Source: Welwitschia mirabilis (taxonomy: Eukaryota; Gnetophyta; Gnetopsida; Welwitschiales). From it: a stretch of 33,322 nucleotides of DNA. A model generated the notes under the pieces. That model searched no databases and was not told the origin of the DNA. It saw only the letters and a list, made by a program, of their open reading frames with translations. Shown one piece after another: positions 10,141-21,309 of the stretch. The stretch spans positions 45,280,422 through 45,313,743 of the forward strand of contig JBOZIK010000001.1 in NCBI GenBank assembly GCA_051453625.1. Direction: 5' to 3'. Within the stretch, counting starts at the first letter, position 1, and every line of letters starts with the position of its first letter. The translations under genes were made by a program, and so were the position numbers.

Positions 10141-12240
10141 CTTGATCATGGTGTTTAAGAGAACTCAAACTAGAATGATATTTTAGTCACCTTTTTAAAT
10201 CTCAGAACTGCTTTTCAGACCCTTTTCGTCATTAAAATGGTTTTTCCTTTTTTTTGCTTCATTCATGAATCATCATCTTAAAATAAATCTTTCCAAATCA
10301 TGTTTCCCAACAAGTTTTTGATATCAGATCAAGAATCTATAGACATAAATTATTTTTCTTTCAACAATAATTCATAATTTTATCAAGAATGTGTTAAATA
10401 AAAGAAACCATGTTTCAAACTTTTCAATATCTTGATTAGAGGAAGATTTTTAAATCAGAATTTATGAGTGTCCTCTGAAACTTGGTTTGAAAGACACAAT
10501 GCTTATAACATAAATCTCTAAGTACACGATTTAAGAGAGCCGTTCAAAAGCATTTATTATGGCTAATAACTAGGAGTTAACAAGATCTTGAAATATTAAA
10601 GAGCTAAGAGATTGTAGCTTGAAATTAGAACTGACATCATAATTGCAACTTGATTTTTCTAACTATGAGTTTGCTTAGGAACCATGAGTTTGTAAATATG
10701 ATTTAATAAAAGTTTTAAAGTAAGATTTTGATACGTTCATGCAAAGATAATATGGACTTATTACATATTAGATTAAGAAAACATTAATCATTAGTTTTTA
10801 TTAGTGTTGGCAAACCTTAAGAAGCGAGCTATCAAGTTTTGAAAAAATGTATAATTTTTAATCCTGTTTTAGAACTCCAAACTCCAAATAATAATGAATA
10901 TCAAACATAATCACTCTTAGCTTTTAAAAGATATAACCTATATTAAAGTTTTAGCAATGGATTTTATCCTTAGGGAATGAATCTTAAGTTAAATTATGAA
11001 AAACCAAAGAAAAAAAGAAGCAAAAAACAAGTAACACCAAAGGATTGTAATAGTTCAATTATGTTAATGTTCACTATAATAAATTTGGTTTCCATTAAAT
11101 AAAATTCTCAATAAGGTCAAAGATTTTCCATTTGTCATGCTCTAAAATCTTTTAGTGTTCCTTTAATATTACAAGATTTTAATGGTCTCTAATTAGATAG
11201 ATGCAAAAGCACAAAGTTCAAATTTCTCTCTTTAGAATATTGATAAGAAGCTCCAGCAATGTCATCTTGACTCTATAAATAAGGATGCGTATTTTAACAG
11301 AGGTTAAAAAAGCATACTTTAATCTTCCAAATTGGAATAGTCTAGGATTTCATAGATATTCTATAGACGTTTTTTAAGATCAATTGGAATATAGTCAAAG
11401 TAGATATCTTTGGCATGATACAAGAATTATAAAAATCAAGAAAGATGTTTAAAGAATTAAATTTCATTTAGGTTTCCACATTATCCAAAAAAAAATTCCA
11501 TAAGATACTTCCATTTAGAATTATAGACACATTGGTTTCTATTCTACTATATAAAATCATATCAAAATCCTTGGTTAATAAAATAAAATAAGTTATCCTA
11601 GATCTCAGTAATGAAGAGTAGGTAGGCTTTGGTAAATATAGAGATTTTTTAGATTAGTGATTTCAGGATAAGAACATGTTTATTTAAGAGATCTCTTAAA
11701 TGCTTAGTTGATTCCTTTCCAACAACTTGTCTCGAAATGCCTTTATTTTATTGAAGAGCTACAAAGTTAATAAGGGATAAAAGTCAATGCAAAACTTCAA
11801 GGTTGATAAGCAAAATTATTAAGTTAGATTAATGAGAAGTAATTTTTAATCACCCCTCTCTATCTCATGTAATGCTACATTGGATTAAAAACAGTTTCAA
11901 AATCAATTAAAAAAATTAAAATATGATTTTATTTTGGGATCAACAAATTGTAAAAGTCTTTACATAGTTCAATAAGGGGATGGGGTTGAAAAAATAACAT
12001 TTATTGTGGTGTAGGGTGAGGCGTATGGTGGAAGAGGTAGGTAATGTTGAGTATAGGATAGGGACTAGGGTGGAGGTTAAGAAAATAGAAGGCAACCTCT
12101 ACAACAGTTAAAAAATTGGGGTTGTGATTTATTTTTTTTGGAAGGGTGGTCATAATAGCCACCACCAAAGACATAGAATGATAAGCTATTAGGGGAAAGG
12201 CCCACCAAATTTAAAATAGTAGAATATAGATTTGATACAA
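10141..12240. other. AT-rich stretch without recognisable features
   Basis: Stops are dense in all frames, and I found no repeat structure, element end or RNA gene. It is probably old, decayed intergenic or intronic transposon DNA. Confidence 0.5.
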
Positions 12241-12244
12241 TATA

Positions 12245-13692
12245 GATACAAAACCCTCCTTTTCATTCTTAGTCCTTATCCTCATTCTTACTTTCAATGT
12301 ATCCTACTCCATTTGCTAACAAAACCACCTAATTTTTTAATATAACAAATCCCCTCCTATTTTGTAATTTAATGGCTCCAAATCTTTTCCCTTATTCAAC
12401 ATCCCTTTTTTCTCTTCTTATATGTACCCCCTTTCATATACCTTTTTCTCATATGTTTCTCCTCTCCCCTAATCCTTTGGCCCTACCTTCCCATTTGCAT
12501 TACTCCTCTTCTTTGTCTATTAACAAGATGAGTAAGATCTTGTTCAGTAAGAGCTAAATTGCTATCTTGAAGGTAAAAAAAAAGGTCTAAGATCTTCTTT
12601 GACATGAGCTAAATTACTACCTTTTCTCGAGGACATCTACTTAAGGGTGGTATTCACCATATTTAACTACATAGATAACCTTATAATATGCTTGTGTTAG
12701 ATCACACTATTATTGTAGTCTTGAACTGAATAAATGCCTCATGGTTTTGAAGGGCTAACTATAGGATATTAACAAGAAAAAAATCATGATTGTAAACGGC
12801 ACTTGTTGAGGTCTTGTGAAAAGGAAATCGCTAGAGAGTAGAGGCAAAAGTAAAGCTTGTTGGGTCATAGCATTGGCAGACAATGAGCAAATGAGAAACA
12901 TGTCTACTAGAGGTGTTGTGTGAAGTAAGTTATTCAGTGTTTCAATGCCCAAATCTTGGACAACTACATTGTTTGTTAGCATTGAAGGAGAACAAGCCTT
13001 GGAGGTGAAGGTAGAAATAATGTTGGCGTGCTTTACTATAAGGAAAGAAGAAGGAATGTGAAGTGCCGAGAAGGACTAGCGTCAGAGGTGCACTCTGTGG
13101 CTTAGGCAAGACAAGTGAGGTGCCATGAAAAGATGTTACCTAGCATCTGCAAGGGCAGGTATTAGACATCTAAGTCACTTGCTACAGATGCTAGTGACTC
13201 ATGAGGGTTGCAGAGAAAGTGAGGAGATGGAATGAAGGAAGTGAGATCGTGTATAGGATAAGAGATGATAGGGTAAGAAGGGAGGATGATGGGTTAAGAA
13301 AAGAAGAGGAAATGGGAGGGTGAGAAAGGATGGGTTAAGGGAGGTAGGGAAATAAATTGCAGGGGGATGTGAGGAAGGGAATCGTTTAGTTAAACCAATC
13401 CCAAGAGAGAGGGTGGCTAAGGAAATTAGGGAAGAGGGAAGGTAAATGGGAAGGTGGATCCAAGGGATCAGGGGATAGAAAAAATGTATGGGAAGAAGGG
13501 AAATAGGAGGGGAAACATATAGGAAGAGAAGAAAGAAATGTTGAATAAGAGAAAAGATTAGGATCCACTAAATTAGAAAATAGGGGAAGTTTGTTATATT
13601 AAATAATTGTGTGGTTTCGTTAGAAAATGAAGTAGAATACATTAATTATGAGATTGAGGATGAGGACCAAGAATGAGAAAGGGTATTTTATG
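12245..13692. mobile_element. Element bounded by about 260-bp inverted repeats
   Basis: The left arm (12245-12508) is CT-rich. The reverse complement of the right arm (13431-13692) matches it along its length. Shared landmarks in order are ATTCTTAGTCCT or ATTCTTGGTCCT, AACCACCTAATT or AACCACACAATT, TTTAATATAACAAA, CTTATTCAACAT and CCTTCCCATTT. The arms are well diverged. The roughly 920-bp centre is purine-rich on its right half and encodes no recognisable transposase. The layout fits a non-autonomous DNA transposon with long terminal inverted repeats (Mutator-like is one option), or a foldback element. I could not define flanking target-site duplications, so the outer ends are approximate. 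Confidence 0.6.
12533..12642. repeat. 55-bp imperfect tandem duplication
   Basis: Two units begin TAAGATCTT at 12533 and 12588 and share GAGCTAAATT(G/A)CTA. The pair lies inside the inverted-repeat element. Confidence 0.6.
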
Positions 13693-15196
13693 ACACCCAG
13701 TCTTTTCTTATCCTAATTAAGTACTATATTTTTTTCCTCTTTTTTTCCTTTCTCTTTCTTCATTTTTAAATATTATTACCTAATAGACACAGTGGAACCT
13801 AGGATCAAATTTCACTTATTCCTTTATTAGCATTTTCATATTTTGAGAAAAATAAATTATATTGATTTTATATATTTATCTATAATTGATTCCTAGGTTA
13901 TTTTGGTTTATAAACAATAGCGATGTCATAAATTTGTGTCCTTCATTTCTTTCTATTTTTTCATCACATAGAAAGATATCTTGTAAATTTTTGAGGAGAT
14001 GTGAACATGTTATAAACATACATGGATAAGTTTAAAGATAATACCTAACTAATATAATAGAAGATTAAAACTCCCATTAATGATAGTTCAACTTGATATC
14101 TAGTCACCCTTTAGATGTGAGCTGGTTCTACTTCAGGTTTTAAACTATACAAATATGGCTGGGCTTAATTTCATAAGATTACACTTCAGTTTAATATAAC
14201 CTCAATATAGGTAACAAGCACTATGTGAGGTGGATGCATGCTTACGTCCTTGAAACATATTTGCATAGTGCAACATGATCCATCGATGCCAAGGGCTTGA
14301 GATATTAAGTTGAAGTAAGTTCATACATGGGAAAGGATCTCTATATATAGATAAACAAAAGGTACATAGCTTAAGATCACATGACTTATTATTAATAAGT
14401 GGGATGAGTAATAAGTGACATTAGAGTATAAAAAGAGATTATATTTATGACTCATGCACCTAACTAGGATGAGTAATCTTCTTACTTTAGTTAGCAAGAT
14501 TAGTTAAATGCATCATTTTCTCATGCTAGCTCCTTCTTAATCCTTCATAGGATCATAAGTAAGTTTAATTAATTTAAGACATGTATCAAAAGAATAAATA
14601 CACAAATCTCAAAATTGTCATGTGGCATAATGAGGTGAACTCTTCAATTCCAATGATTAAAATAATAAATATACTATGAATCAAGTGTCCTTACACATCT
14701 GAAGAAGATAGAAATCATATTATAATAAATCTACTGATTTATCATTCTTAGTTCTAGGTAAGAGTGCATATACCTGTTCACATGCTTATTTATTTAACAA
14801 TGCATAAAATCTATTAATCATATAATATAAGGAAGAAAATGTCTATTCATAACAAAGTATACCTATCATATTTACCAAGAATTTAAATGAGTAAATAATA
14901 TGTAAAATATATTATTATGTCTTCTTAAAATTTTCAATTTATCAATTTTATCACGTGATTTTAATTCTTTACATAATGGGGTTATCTAATTTTAAATGTT
15001 TAAATAGATTTTCTTATAAAAACCTTCTAACATAATTATTATCATTTTTATGCTAAATTATGAAAAATACAAACTGAGGTTAGTTTAAAATACCATTTTC
15101 TTTTGATAAAGGCTTTTAAAAGAGTAATTCATCATCTAATTAAAATCTTAATATACTTAATATCTAAGTAATTAAGATATATAAAATATGATGTAT
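13693..15196. other. AT-rich non-coding stretch
   Basis: No gene or element could be recognised. The sequence is very AT-rich, especially 14600-15196, and ends at an N run. Confidence 0.5.
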
Positions 15197-15296
15197 NNNN
15201 NNNNNNNNNNNNNNNNNNNNNNNNNNNNNNNNNNNNNNNNNNNNNNNNNNNNNNNNNNNNNNNNNNNNNNNNNNNNNNNNNNNNNNNNNNNNNNNN
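15197..15296. other. Assembly gap (100 N)
   Basis: A run of 100 N in very AT-rich DNA close to a GA microsatellite. Confidence 0.95.
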
Positions 15297-15342
15297 TAAG
15301 GTTTACAAAATATAGGATATGACATATTTAAAAGAGGAGTAG

Positions 15343-15344
<2 letters not shown>

Positions 15345-15381
<37 letters not shown>
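15345..15381. repeat. (GA)n microsatellite
   Basis: An uninterrupted GA dinucleotide run of about 37 bp. It is a likely length polymorphism. Confidence 0.95.
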
Positions 15382-15384
<3 letters not shown>

Positions 15385-15806
15385 TAAAAGAGATTAGGGG
15401 TAAAAGGAAAATTTAACATAGTGGAATTAGTATTAGGAGGGGGAGGTATTGGTTAAAATACTCTATGTATACATCCAACTAAATGCTAATAATATACATA
15501 GCTTTACTAGTATGGGCTCTACTACTCTATTCATTTTAATCATGGAGTCTGATGTTTGAATAGTTTCTTCTTATTCATTTTTCATTTCTCATTAGGCTTT
15601 GATAGGTACTTATTTTGTTTATAAAGATGTAAAACAAAAAATAAAAAGATACTAGTAATTTGCTATAGATAAGCCAATTCATGAAAACTAATATTTACGA
15701 AAGCTTACTAAAAAACTAACTAAGATGATAAAATCTTTAACTAATTTAGTTTAGATTTTTTTGCCAAGACCATTCTTGAGAACCATTAACCTAAACATCT
15801 TAAGTT

Positions 15807-15819
15807 AAAGATTGATCTT
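15807..15819. repeat. Target-site duplication, left copy
   Basis: AAAGATTGATCTT directly abuts the poly(T) that is the minus-strand LINE's poly(A) tail. It matches the right copy at 16774-16786 at 12 of 13 positions. Confidence 0.75.
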
Positions 15820-15972
15820 TTTTTTTTTTTTTTTTTTTGAAAGAAAGTTATGTTTTCATTTCATATAAAAATCAGTTTATGTACAAACTCCTTCAAAACC
15901 ACAAAATAAGCTACTTATAGCCAAAACAGCTAAGGGTAAACAAAAATAAAACTATGGATAAAAAAAATGAAA

Positions 15973-16740
15973 CTATGTGAACTGAGGCTGAATGAACATA
16001 AGCTTGCACCAAGTCATGTTCTTGCTATTCCTCTTCATTTTAGTAATCCCTGCCAATTTTAGCTTAAATTGAAATCTGAATTCAGCCATAACCTCTTGCA
16101 CATTAACAATCTTACATCTAAAAACTGCATGATTTTTGACCCTCCATACTAAATAAGGTAGACAAGCAAAGCAAGCTCTGATGATCTTGTCTATGGCATT
16201 GTTACTGCCATATTCATCAAATAACCAGCTATACAACTCATTCCATGAACATGAAGGAGGAGAGATATGCAACAAACTCATAGCTTGGGATAGCACATTG
16301 ATGGAAAACATNNNNNNNNNNNNNNNNNNNNNNNNNNNNNNNNNNNNNNNNNNNNNNNNNNNNNNNNNNNNNNNNNNNNNNNNNNNNNNNNNNNNNNGAT
16401 TCTCTCTAGTCATTATTCTATCCAAGCAGGTAAGCCAACATATAAATCCATGTTTAGGAATCATAAACTTACCTCAAGAAACTATGGTCCATCTCTGTCT
16501 AATCCCTGGAGTTATGATAACAGAATATGCTATAACAGTAGTGAAAGAAACACCTCCCGCAATCCAAATTGGGTTATGAGATGGCCGCACACACTTGAGT
16601 GCTTCATTTCTGAGTTTGAGAATCTTCTTTATGGGCTAAGAGGTCTGTTTCTTAACCTCAAAAGCCTAGAAACTAATCCTACGGAAGTAATATTAATGCA
16701 CCCACTTCACCCACAAGTTTTCCTTCCTTAAAGTGATGTC
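15973..16740 (-). pseudogene. LINE ORF2 C-terminus with zf-RVT-like region (decayed)
   Basis: In the LINE's sense direction one frame reads LWVKWVH, then RRISF, AFEVKKQTS, PIKKILKLRNEALK, a GIRQRWTIVS block, then PKHGFICWLTCLDRIMTREN. This matches the segment leading into the zinc-binding reverse-transcriptase-associated domain (zf-RVT) of plant L1 ORF2. After the N run it continues YLVWRVKNHAVFRC, the usual tail after the zinc-binding part; the Cys pairs themselves fall in or near the gap. Stops occur where Trp is expected (after RRISF, after KKQTS and after WTIVS), consistent with TGG to TAG or TGA changes. The last 160 codons, apart from the gap, are open. The product would be the C-terminal end of a non-LTR retrotransposon polymerase; it is not functional. 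Confidence 0.8.
16312..16397. other. Assembly gap (86 N)
   Basis: A run of 86 N inside the truncated LINE, near where the zf-RVT cysteines should lie. Confidence 0.95.
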
Positions 16741-16773
16741 CCAGATCAAGGTAAGAATTAAAGTAGAGTTGAA

Positions 16774-16786
16774 AAAGATTGACCTT
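16774..16786. repeat. Target-site duplication, right copy
   Basis: AAAGATTGACCTT, at the 5' truncation point of the minus-strand LINE, differs from the left copy by one T/C change. Confidence 0.75.
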
Positions 16787-17925
16787 ATTAAAAGCAAAAA
16801 AAGTAATATTATATGTATAAAGTATAATATGAAGGAAAAAGATATACTTAAAATAATGCTAGATAACACCTATCTCTAAGTACTATTATATCCTAATATT
16901 TACTAACTATATATATAAGAGAAAAGAAATAAAAACAACCCTACTTTTTCAAAAAATGTAACAAGACATCAGATCTCAAAATAGCTTGGAATCTTGATCT
17001 TAATTTTATATTATGATTACATAAAATACTGATTACAGTGCTTTTCTTTGTAGGTGACACTAGAGTTATGGAGTCATTCGCTACTCTTTTGAGAATGTGC
17101 TAGATCTCTTCATCTTGGATCCTTAGCTTTTATGCCCTCTTTTTTCCTATTTCTAGTTACTTCTCTTTTGCCAAAGATATTTATCCTCCTCTCCTTTTTG
17201 CCTTTTATCACTGTCCTCTCCTATCTTCCCTAATTATTTTTCTTCTTACTTCTTTAAAGGAGCTACATGGAATAGGGTTCATGTTTTTTAGCTATTCTGT
17301 TATCTCTCCTATACCTTCTTACTAAGTAGCATCCTTTTACGTATCTAAAAATGCCATGATGTATATAATAAATGTTACTGATTATTAACCAAGTAAAATA
17401 TTAAGCTAATAGTAAGAAACATGGATCTATTAATAAAACAAAGTATTAGAATAACATGAATTAGGTACATAATGTTTTGGCTCATCATTGTCCCCAAACT
17501 CAAGCTTATATTAGTCCCTTAATAAAATACAAAATGTTTTACTTCTTTATTTTCCTTTTAAAAATAAGTGGTTGATCTTCAAGAGAATCTTAGTTTTCTA
17601 ACTATTTTGTAGATTGACTTGATTATTTTTATTGTTTAAAGTCCTCCATTAATTTTATTTGTTCTTCTTAGAGGGCTAGATCATTTAGATTTATAGATTT
17701 ATCTTCTACCAAAATTGGAGTTTCTTGAATCTTGATGCTTCTCCCCCTTTTTTTCTCCTTTAGAAGAAGTACTTATCACCTACGTTTCTCTTTTTCTTTT
17801 TGACACAGATGAATCCTTTCATCTAATAGCTAGGGTTGTGTAGAAGATAATATGGAGACAGGTATTAGGATGGCTTCTTCCTTGATTCCTTCTCTAGAAG
17901 TTTGCCAGTAAAAAAAAAGGGTATA
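16787..17925. other. Non-coding stretch, partly CT-rich
   Basis: No gene is recognised. It probably includes the region downstream (in the minus sense) of the gag-like pseudogene that ends near 17930. The part at 17090-17330 is CT-rich. Confidence 0.4.
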
Positions 17926-17929
17926 AGTT

Positions 17930-20230
17930 TTAGAAGTATCACCTATCTCTACTTTTGAAAAGATATGAGTAAACACACTTCTTATCATATTCATATTAGT
18001 TATGATTTTTTCTCAGACAAGCCTGAGCTAATGTATATCTTGAGAAGGAAACTCCAAATAGACTTATGTCCTATTTACATTTTTCCATAATATTGCTAAT
18101 GGTCATGATATCCATGAGATATCTTGTTCTTTTCACAAATAGATTCATTATATCTTTATCAAAATCATTTTTCAATTTCTACAACTGATCACATGATGCT
18201 TTAAAATTCTTGTGTATTTTAGACCAACCATCTAAAGTTTTTTGAATTACATTTTGGAGTGGTTCTTGAAAACTATTTATACAATCATATAATTTTTGTG
18301 GATAATAATCTAAACTCCAAGGAACTACCAACTCTTGAAAATTGAAATCTATTCTTTTGTTAAGTTAAGCCTCGATCATATGATTTTGAGTAAGAGCTAC
18401 AAATTTTCTTTCTACAAATTTTGAATAATGGTTTAGATATATTCTAAAAAGATTAATATAATATTCTTTCTTAAATTAACTAAGGATTACTCCATACAGT
18501 CATTTATTTTATATCTACCCTACTAAAGCATTTTTCAAATCTTTCCTGCAATTTATAGAGAGAGAATAAAAAATTAAATCGAATTGATTTTCTTCAAGAT
18601 AATTGCTCTTTGGTTGTTTCTTTATTACTTCAGCAAAATTTTGAACTTCTTCCTTTTTTCCTTATAATATAGAGCTAAAAGTGGTATTAACACTTTATTG
18701 GGGGTGCCTGCATTTTCTTAACTTGATCATTGTTGATTTTTCCTAAGTTCATTTTTTTGTTCATTTAATTGCTAAATGAGGCTTTTGTCATCTTCTAAGT
18801 GGATTTGATAAATATCTTTAATGTTTAATGACTTAATAAATTTTTTTAAATAGTCCTCTGAATAAATTTTTTTAAATAGTTCTCTGAATTAGCCTATATT
18901 TTCATGTATTTTTCATTAATCCCTTAAAGTCAGGATAAATCTACTTAGAATATTCTTTCTTTAGAGGTAAGAGTTCTTTATTATGAATAAATGTGGTAAG
19001 CTTTTGTTATTGCTCCATATTCTGCATCATATTTTTTTTAAGATGACCATGTTTTGTAATAAAGAGACTAGTATTTCAAATTTATCTCTTAACCCACTCT
19101 TTAGAGCATTTTTCTCCTCCAATATTATCTCCAACTTAGTTATCTTTGTATAGGCCCCTTGTAATTTTTTCATCATGTTTGTATAGAGATTTGAGAAGTA
19201 AATTTGAGATGACCTATTCTTAACCTTCTTCTCTAATCTAATATTCTTTCCATTTTTTTCCTCTAATTTTTTCCTCAAAAATTCATTTTCCATATAGATG
19301 CAAGAGTTTTGACTTTTTAGAAGTAAAATATCTTTCTTTAAACTATATTTTTTCTTTAAATGAGTTTAAAGTATTATAGAAACTATCAAATTTATATTCT
19401 TCTAAAGACTTTATGAAAGATTGAAGTGAAGAAATGATTTTCAATAAATGTTTCACATTGAATTATAATATATGTAGTTATTTTGTTTCTATAGATGGTG
19501 GTTCGACACCGAGTAGATCAATTGAAGTACTAGGTTCCCCTTCTTTGTGTTGACCCTTAAAGATACTTAATTCTAGAACTACAAATAATGACTAACATGT
19601 TATTTTAATATGCCATTTATTTATCTTGGGGTTAATCCTTCTATTACTAATCCTAAACCAATAACTCCTAGAGCTCTAACTTTCCTCATTTTTATAATAT
19701 ATTTTAGAATTCCTTTAAAAATTCCTTTTGTGATATGCATGTTCTTTGTTTTGTTTATCTTTTATTGCTTCAAACATATATAATCTTGGTAACATTAGGT
19801 CTTTTTATTGTTTAAGATAAATACTAGAGTACTTACTATCATTTGACAGAGGATAAAAAGTTTAGGTTCCAAATTTTTATTTATTGGAAGTCTCCCATTA
19901 ATGGTGGTTATTGTCAACATATCCATACTCAACTTTGTATCCTCTTTTCTATTGACCTCTTTAATTGGTCTTTTTCCATTTGGTAAATTCAATATTTTTT
20001 GGAATTCCTCTTAAGAAAATGAATATTTTATGTTATAAACAACATTCTCAAGTAAATCTTCTGTCTTATTAAACTCTAAATGTTTATAGAATTCAAAAAC
20101 TATCTTAAAGTTACGCCCTTCTTACATCATTAACTAATCATACCATCCTAATTTGATTATTTGGTGTTTAAAATCTATGAGACATGGATCTATAAGGAAT
20201 TTATATAAGATATAGGGAAGATATGATTCT
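17930..20230 (-). pseudogene. Decayed gag-like, coiled-coil retroelement protein
   Basis: Read on the minus strand, several open pieces follow one another. Near 20228 the sequence begins SYLPYILYKFLIDP, then IIKLGWYD, GRNFKIVFEFYKHLEFN, EEFQKILNLPNGKRPI and RLPINKNLEPKLFILC. This pattern (a GW, later an FY, then a hydrophobic stretch ending in LP and a Gly) resembles the N-terminal domain of many plant retrotransposon gag-like or 'putative plant transposon' proteins. From 19293 to 19027 comes an 88-codon Lys/Glu-rich coiled coil starting MENEFLRKKLEEKNGK. Near 18350-18050 follows ELVVPWSLDYYPQKLYD, then a LDGWSKIHKNFKASCDQL block. Many stops and frameshifts separate the pieces. The family assignment is by pattern only; the coiled coil and orientation are directly visible. 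Confidence 0.5.
18835..18886. repeat. 26-bp tandem duplication
   Basis: AATAAATTTTTTTAAATAG followed by TCCTCTG (18835-18860) is repeated at 18861-18886 with a single C/T difference, so it is fairly recent. It sits inside the gag-like pseudogene. Confidence 0.9.
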
Positions 20231-21305
20231 ACATTCTAATAAATAAAAATGTTCTTTAAGATAATTAGAAGTATACTAAAACAGAGGGCTTAGGTTAGCT
20301 AACTTACTTTCAAACTAGTAGGTAAAGGTATCAGTCAGTTTTTAGTTAACCTTTTCTTTAGCCCACTGCCTTAGTAAGATAATAATTCTCAAAAATTTAT
20401 CATATTCATCAAGCTGAAATTGTAAGAATAATAACATTTTTGAGGGTTTCTGTTATAACCCACATTTTGTAAGCTTTAATTAATAAGGTTTCTAAACTAT
20501 GTAAAACATTTTGATATCAATTCTAATGAAAATCTCTTTTTATTGTTAGTGAAGATTTATGCGTAGCCCTATAATCAATAATGTATTATATACATTATAC
20601 ATACATATACGGTTACTTAATTATTTAATCTTAGTCTTGGGTAATTTATTATTTTAAGTTATAATAATGATTATAAGAATTTTAATANNNNNNNNNNNNN
20701 NNNNNNNNNNNNNNNNNNNNNNNNNNNNNNNNNNNNNNNNNNNNNNNNNNNNNNNNNNNNNNNNNNNNNNNNNNNNNNNNNNNNNNNATAAATTTTGGCA
20801 TGTCGTCATAAAGAAGGATTCATTATCTTCTATTGTAAGAAAGGTGATATATTTCCTTTGACTATTGACAACACTATTAACATATGCCCTGTCATTTGTC
20901 TTCTATGTAGTCATCCTTATTGTTATCACATGTCACTACAATGAGCTATTTTGTACTTTTACCATATGTCATTGGAGTTAAAGGTTAAATCTAATGTATC
21001 ATTTAATGGAGCCTACAAGTATAAAGTGATGAACTCCCAAAAAAGATGTAGAGATGTTAATTTTGAGTAATTATACCTTATAAAACTAGTGGCACTAGTA
21101 GTTCTTGATGATGCTAGGGTTTTGTGATAGAATTTCTTCAAGTCTTGAAATATTCTCTAGAAGCAAGCAATAAACCTACTGATGTTATGAGAAAACTCAT
21201 ATTTTTATAAAAAATAATAAAAAAACATAGAAGAATCATTTTTTGATAAATCAATGAGTTTAATGTTTCTACCTATCCAAAATTAATCAATTATACTTGC
21301 TTGGC
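20231..21305. other. Spacer between the two gag-like copies
   Basis: No gene is recognised. It includes the 100-N gap at 20688-20787. The first part (20231-20420) still aligns with the upstream part of the second copy near 22250-22430. The rest is AT-rich. Confidence 0.45.
20688..20787. other. Assembly gap (100 N)
   Basis: A run of 100 N in very AT-rich sequence. Confidence 0.95.
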
Positions 21306-21309
21306 ATGT

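Larger units (their letters stand above)
15820..16773 (-). mobile_element. 5'-truncated L1-type LINE
   Basis: This is a LINE copy on the minus strand. Its poly(A) tail is the T-run ending at 15838. Just before it in the sense direction is a plant-LINE-like 3' end with TTTGTACATAAAC. The coding part covers only the C-terminus of ORF2. A near-identical 13-bp duplication flanks it on both sides, and 5' truncation is usual for target-primed reverse transcription. Roughly 950 bp remain of a 5-6 kb element, including an 86-N gap. Confidence 0.85.

Noticed and set aside
12372-13568. Two similar frames, one on each strand, starting MAPNLFPYSTS and MDPNLFSYSTF
   Set aside because: They are the same sequence seen on the two arms of the inverted repeat; low-complexity peptides, not a conserved gene.
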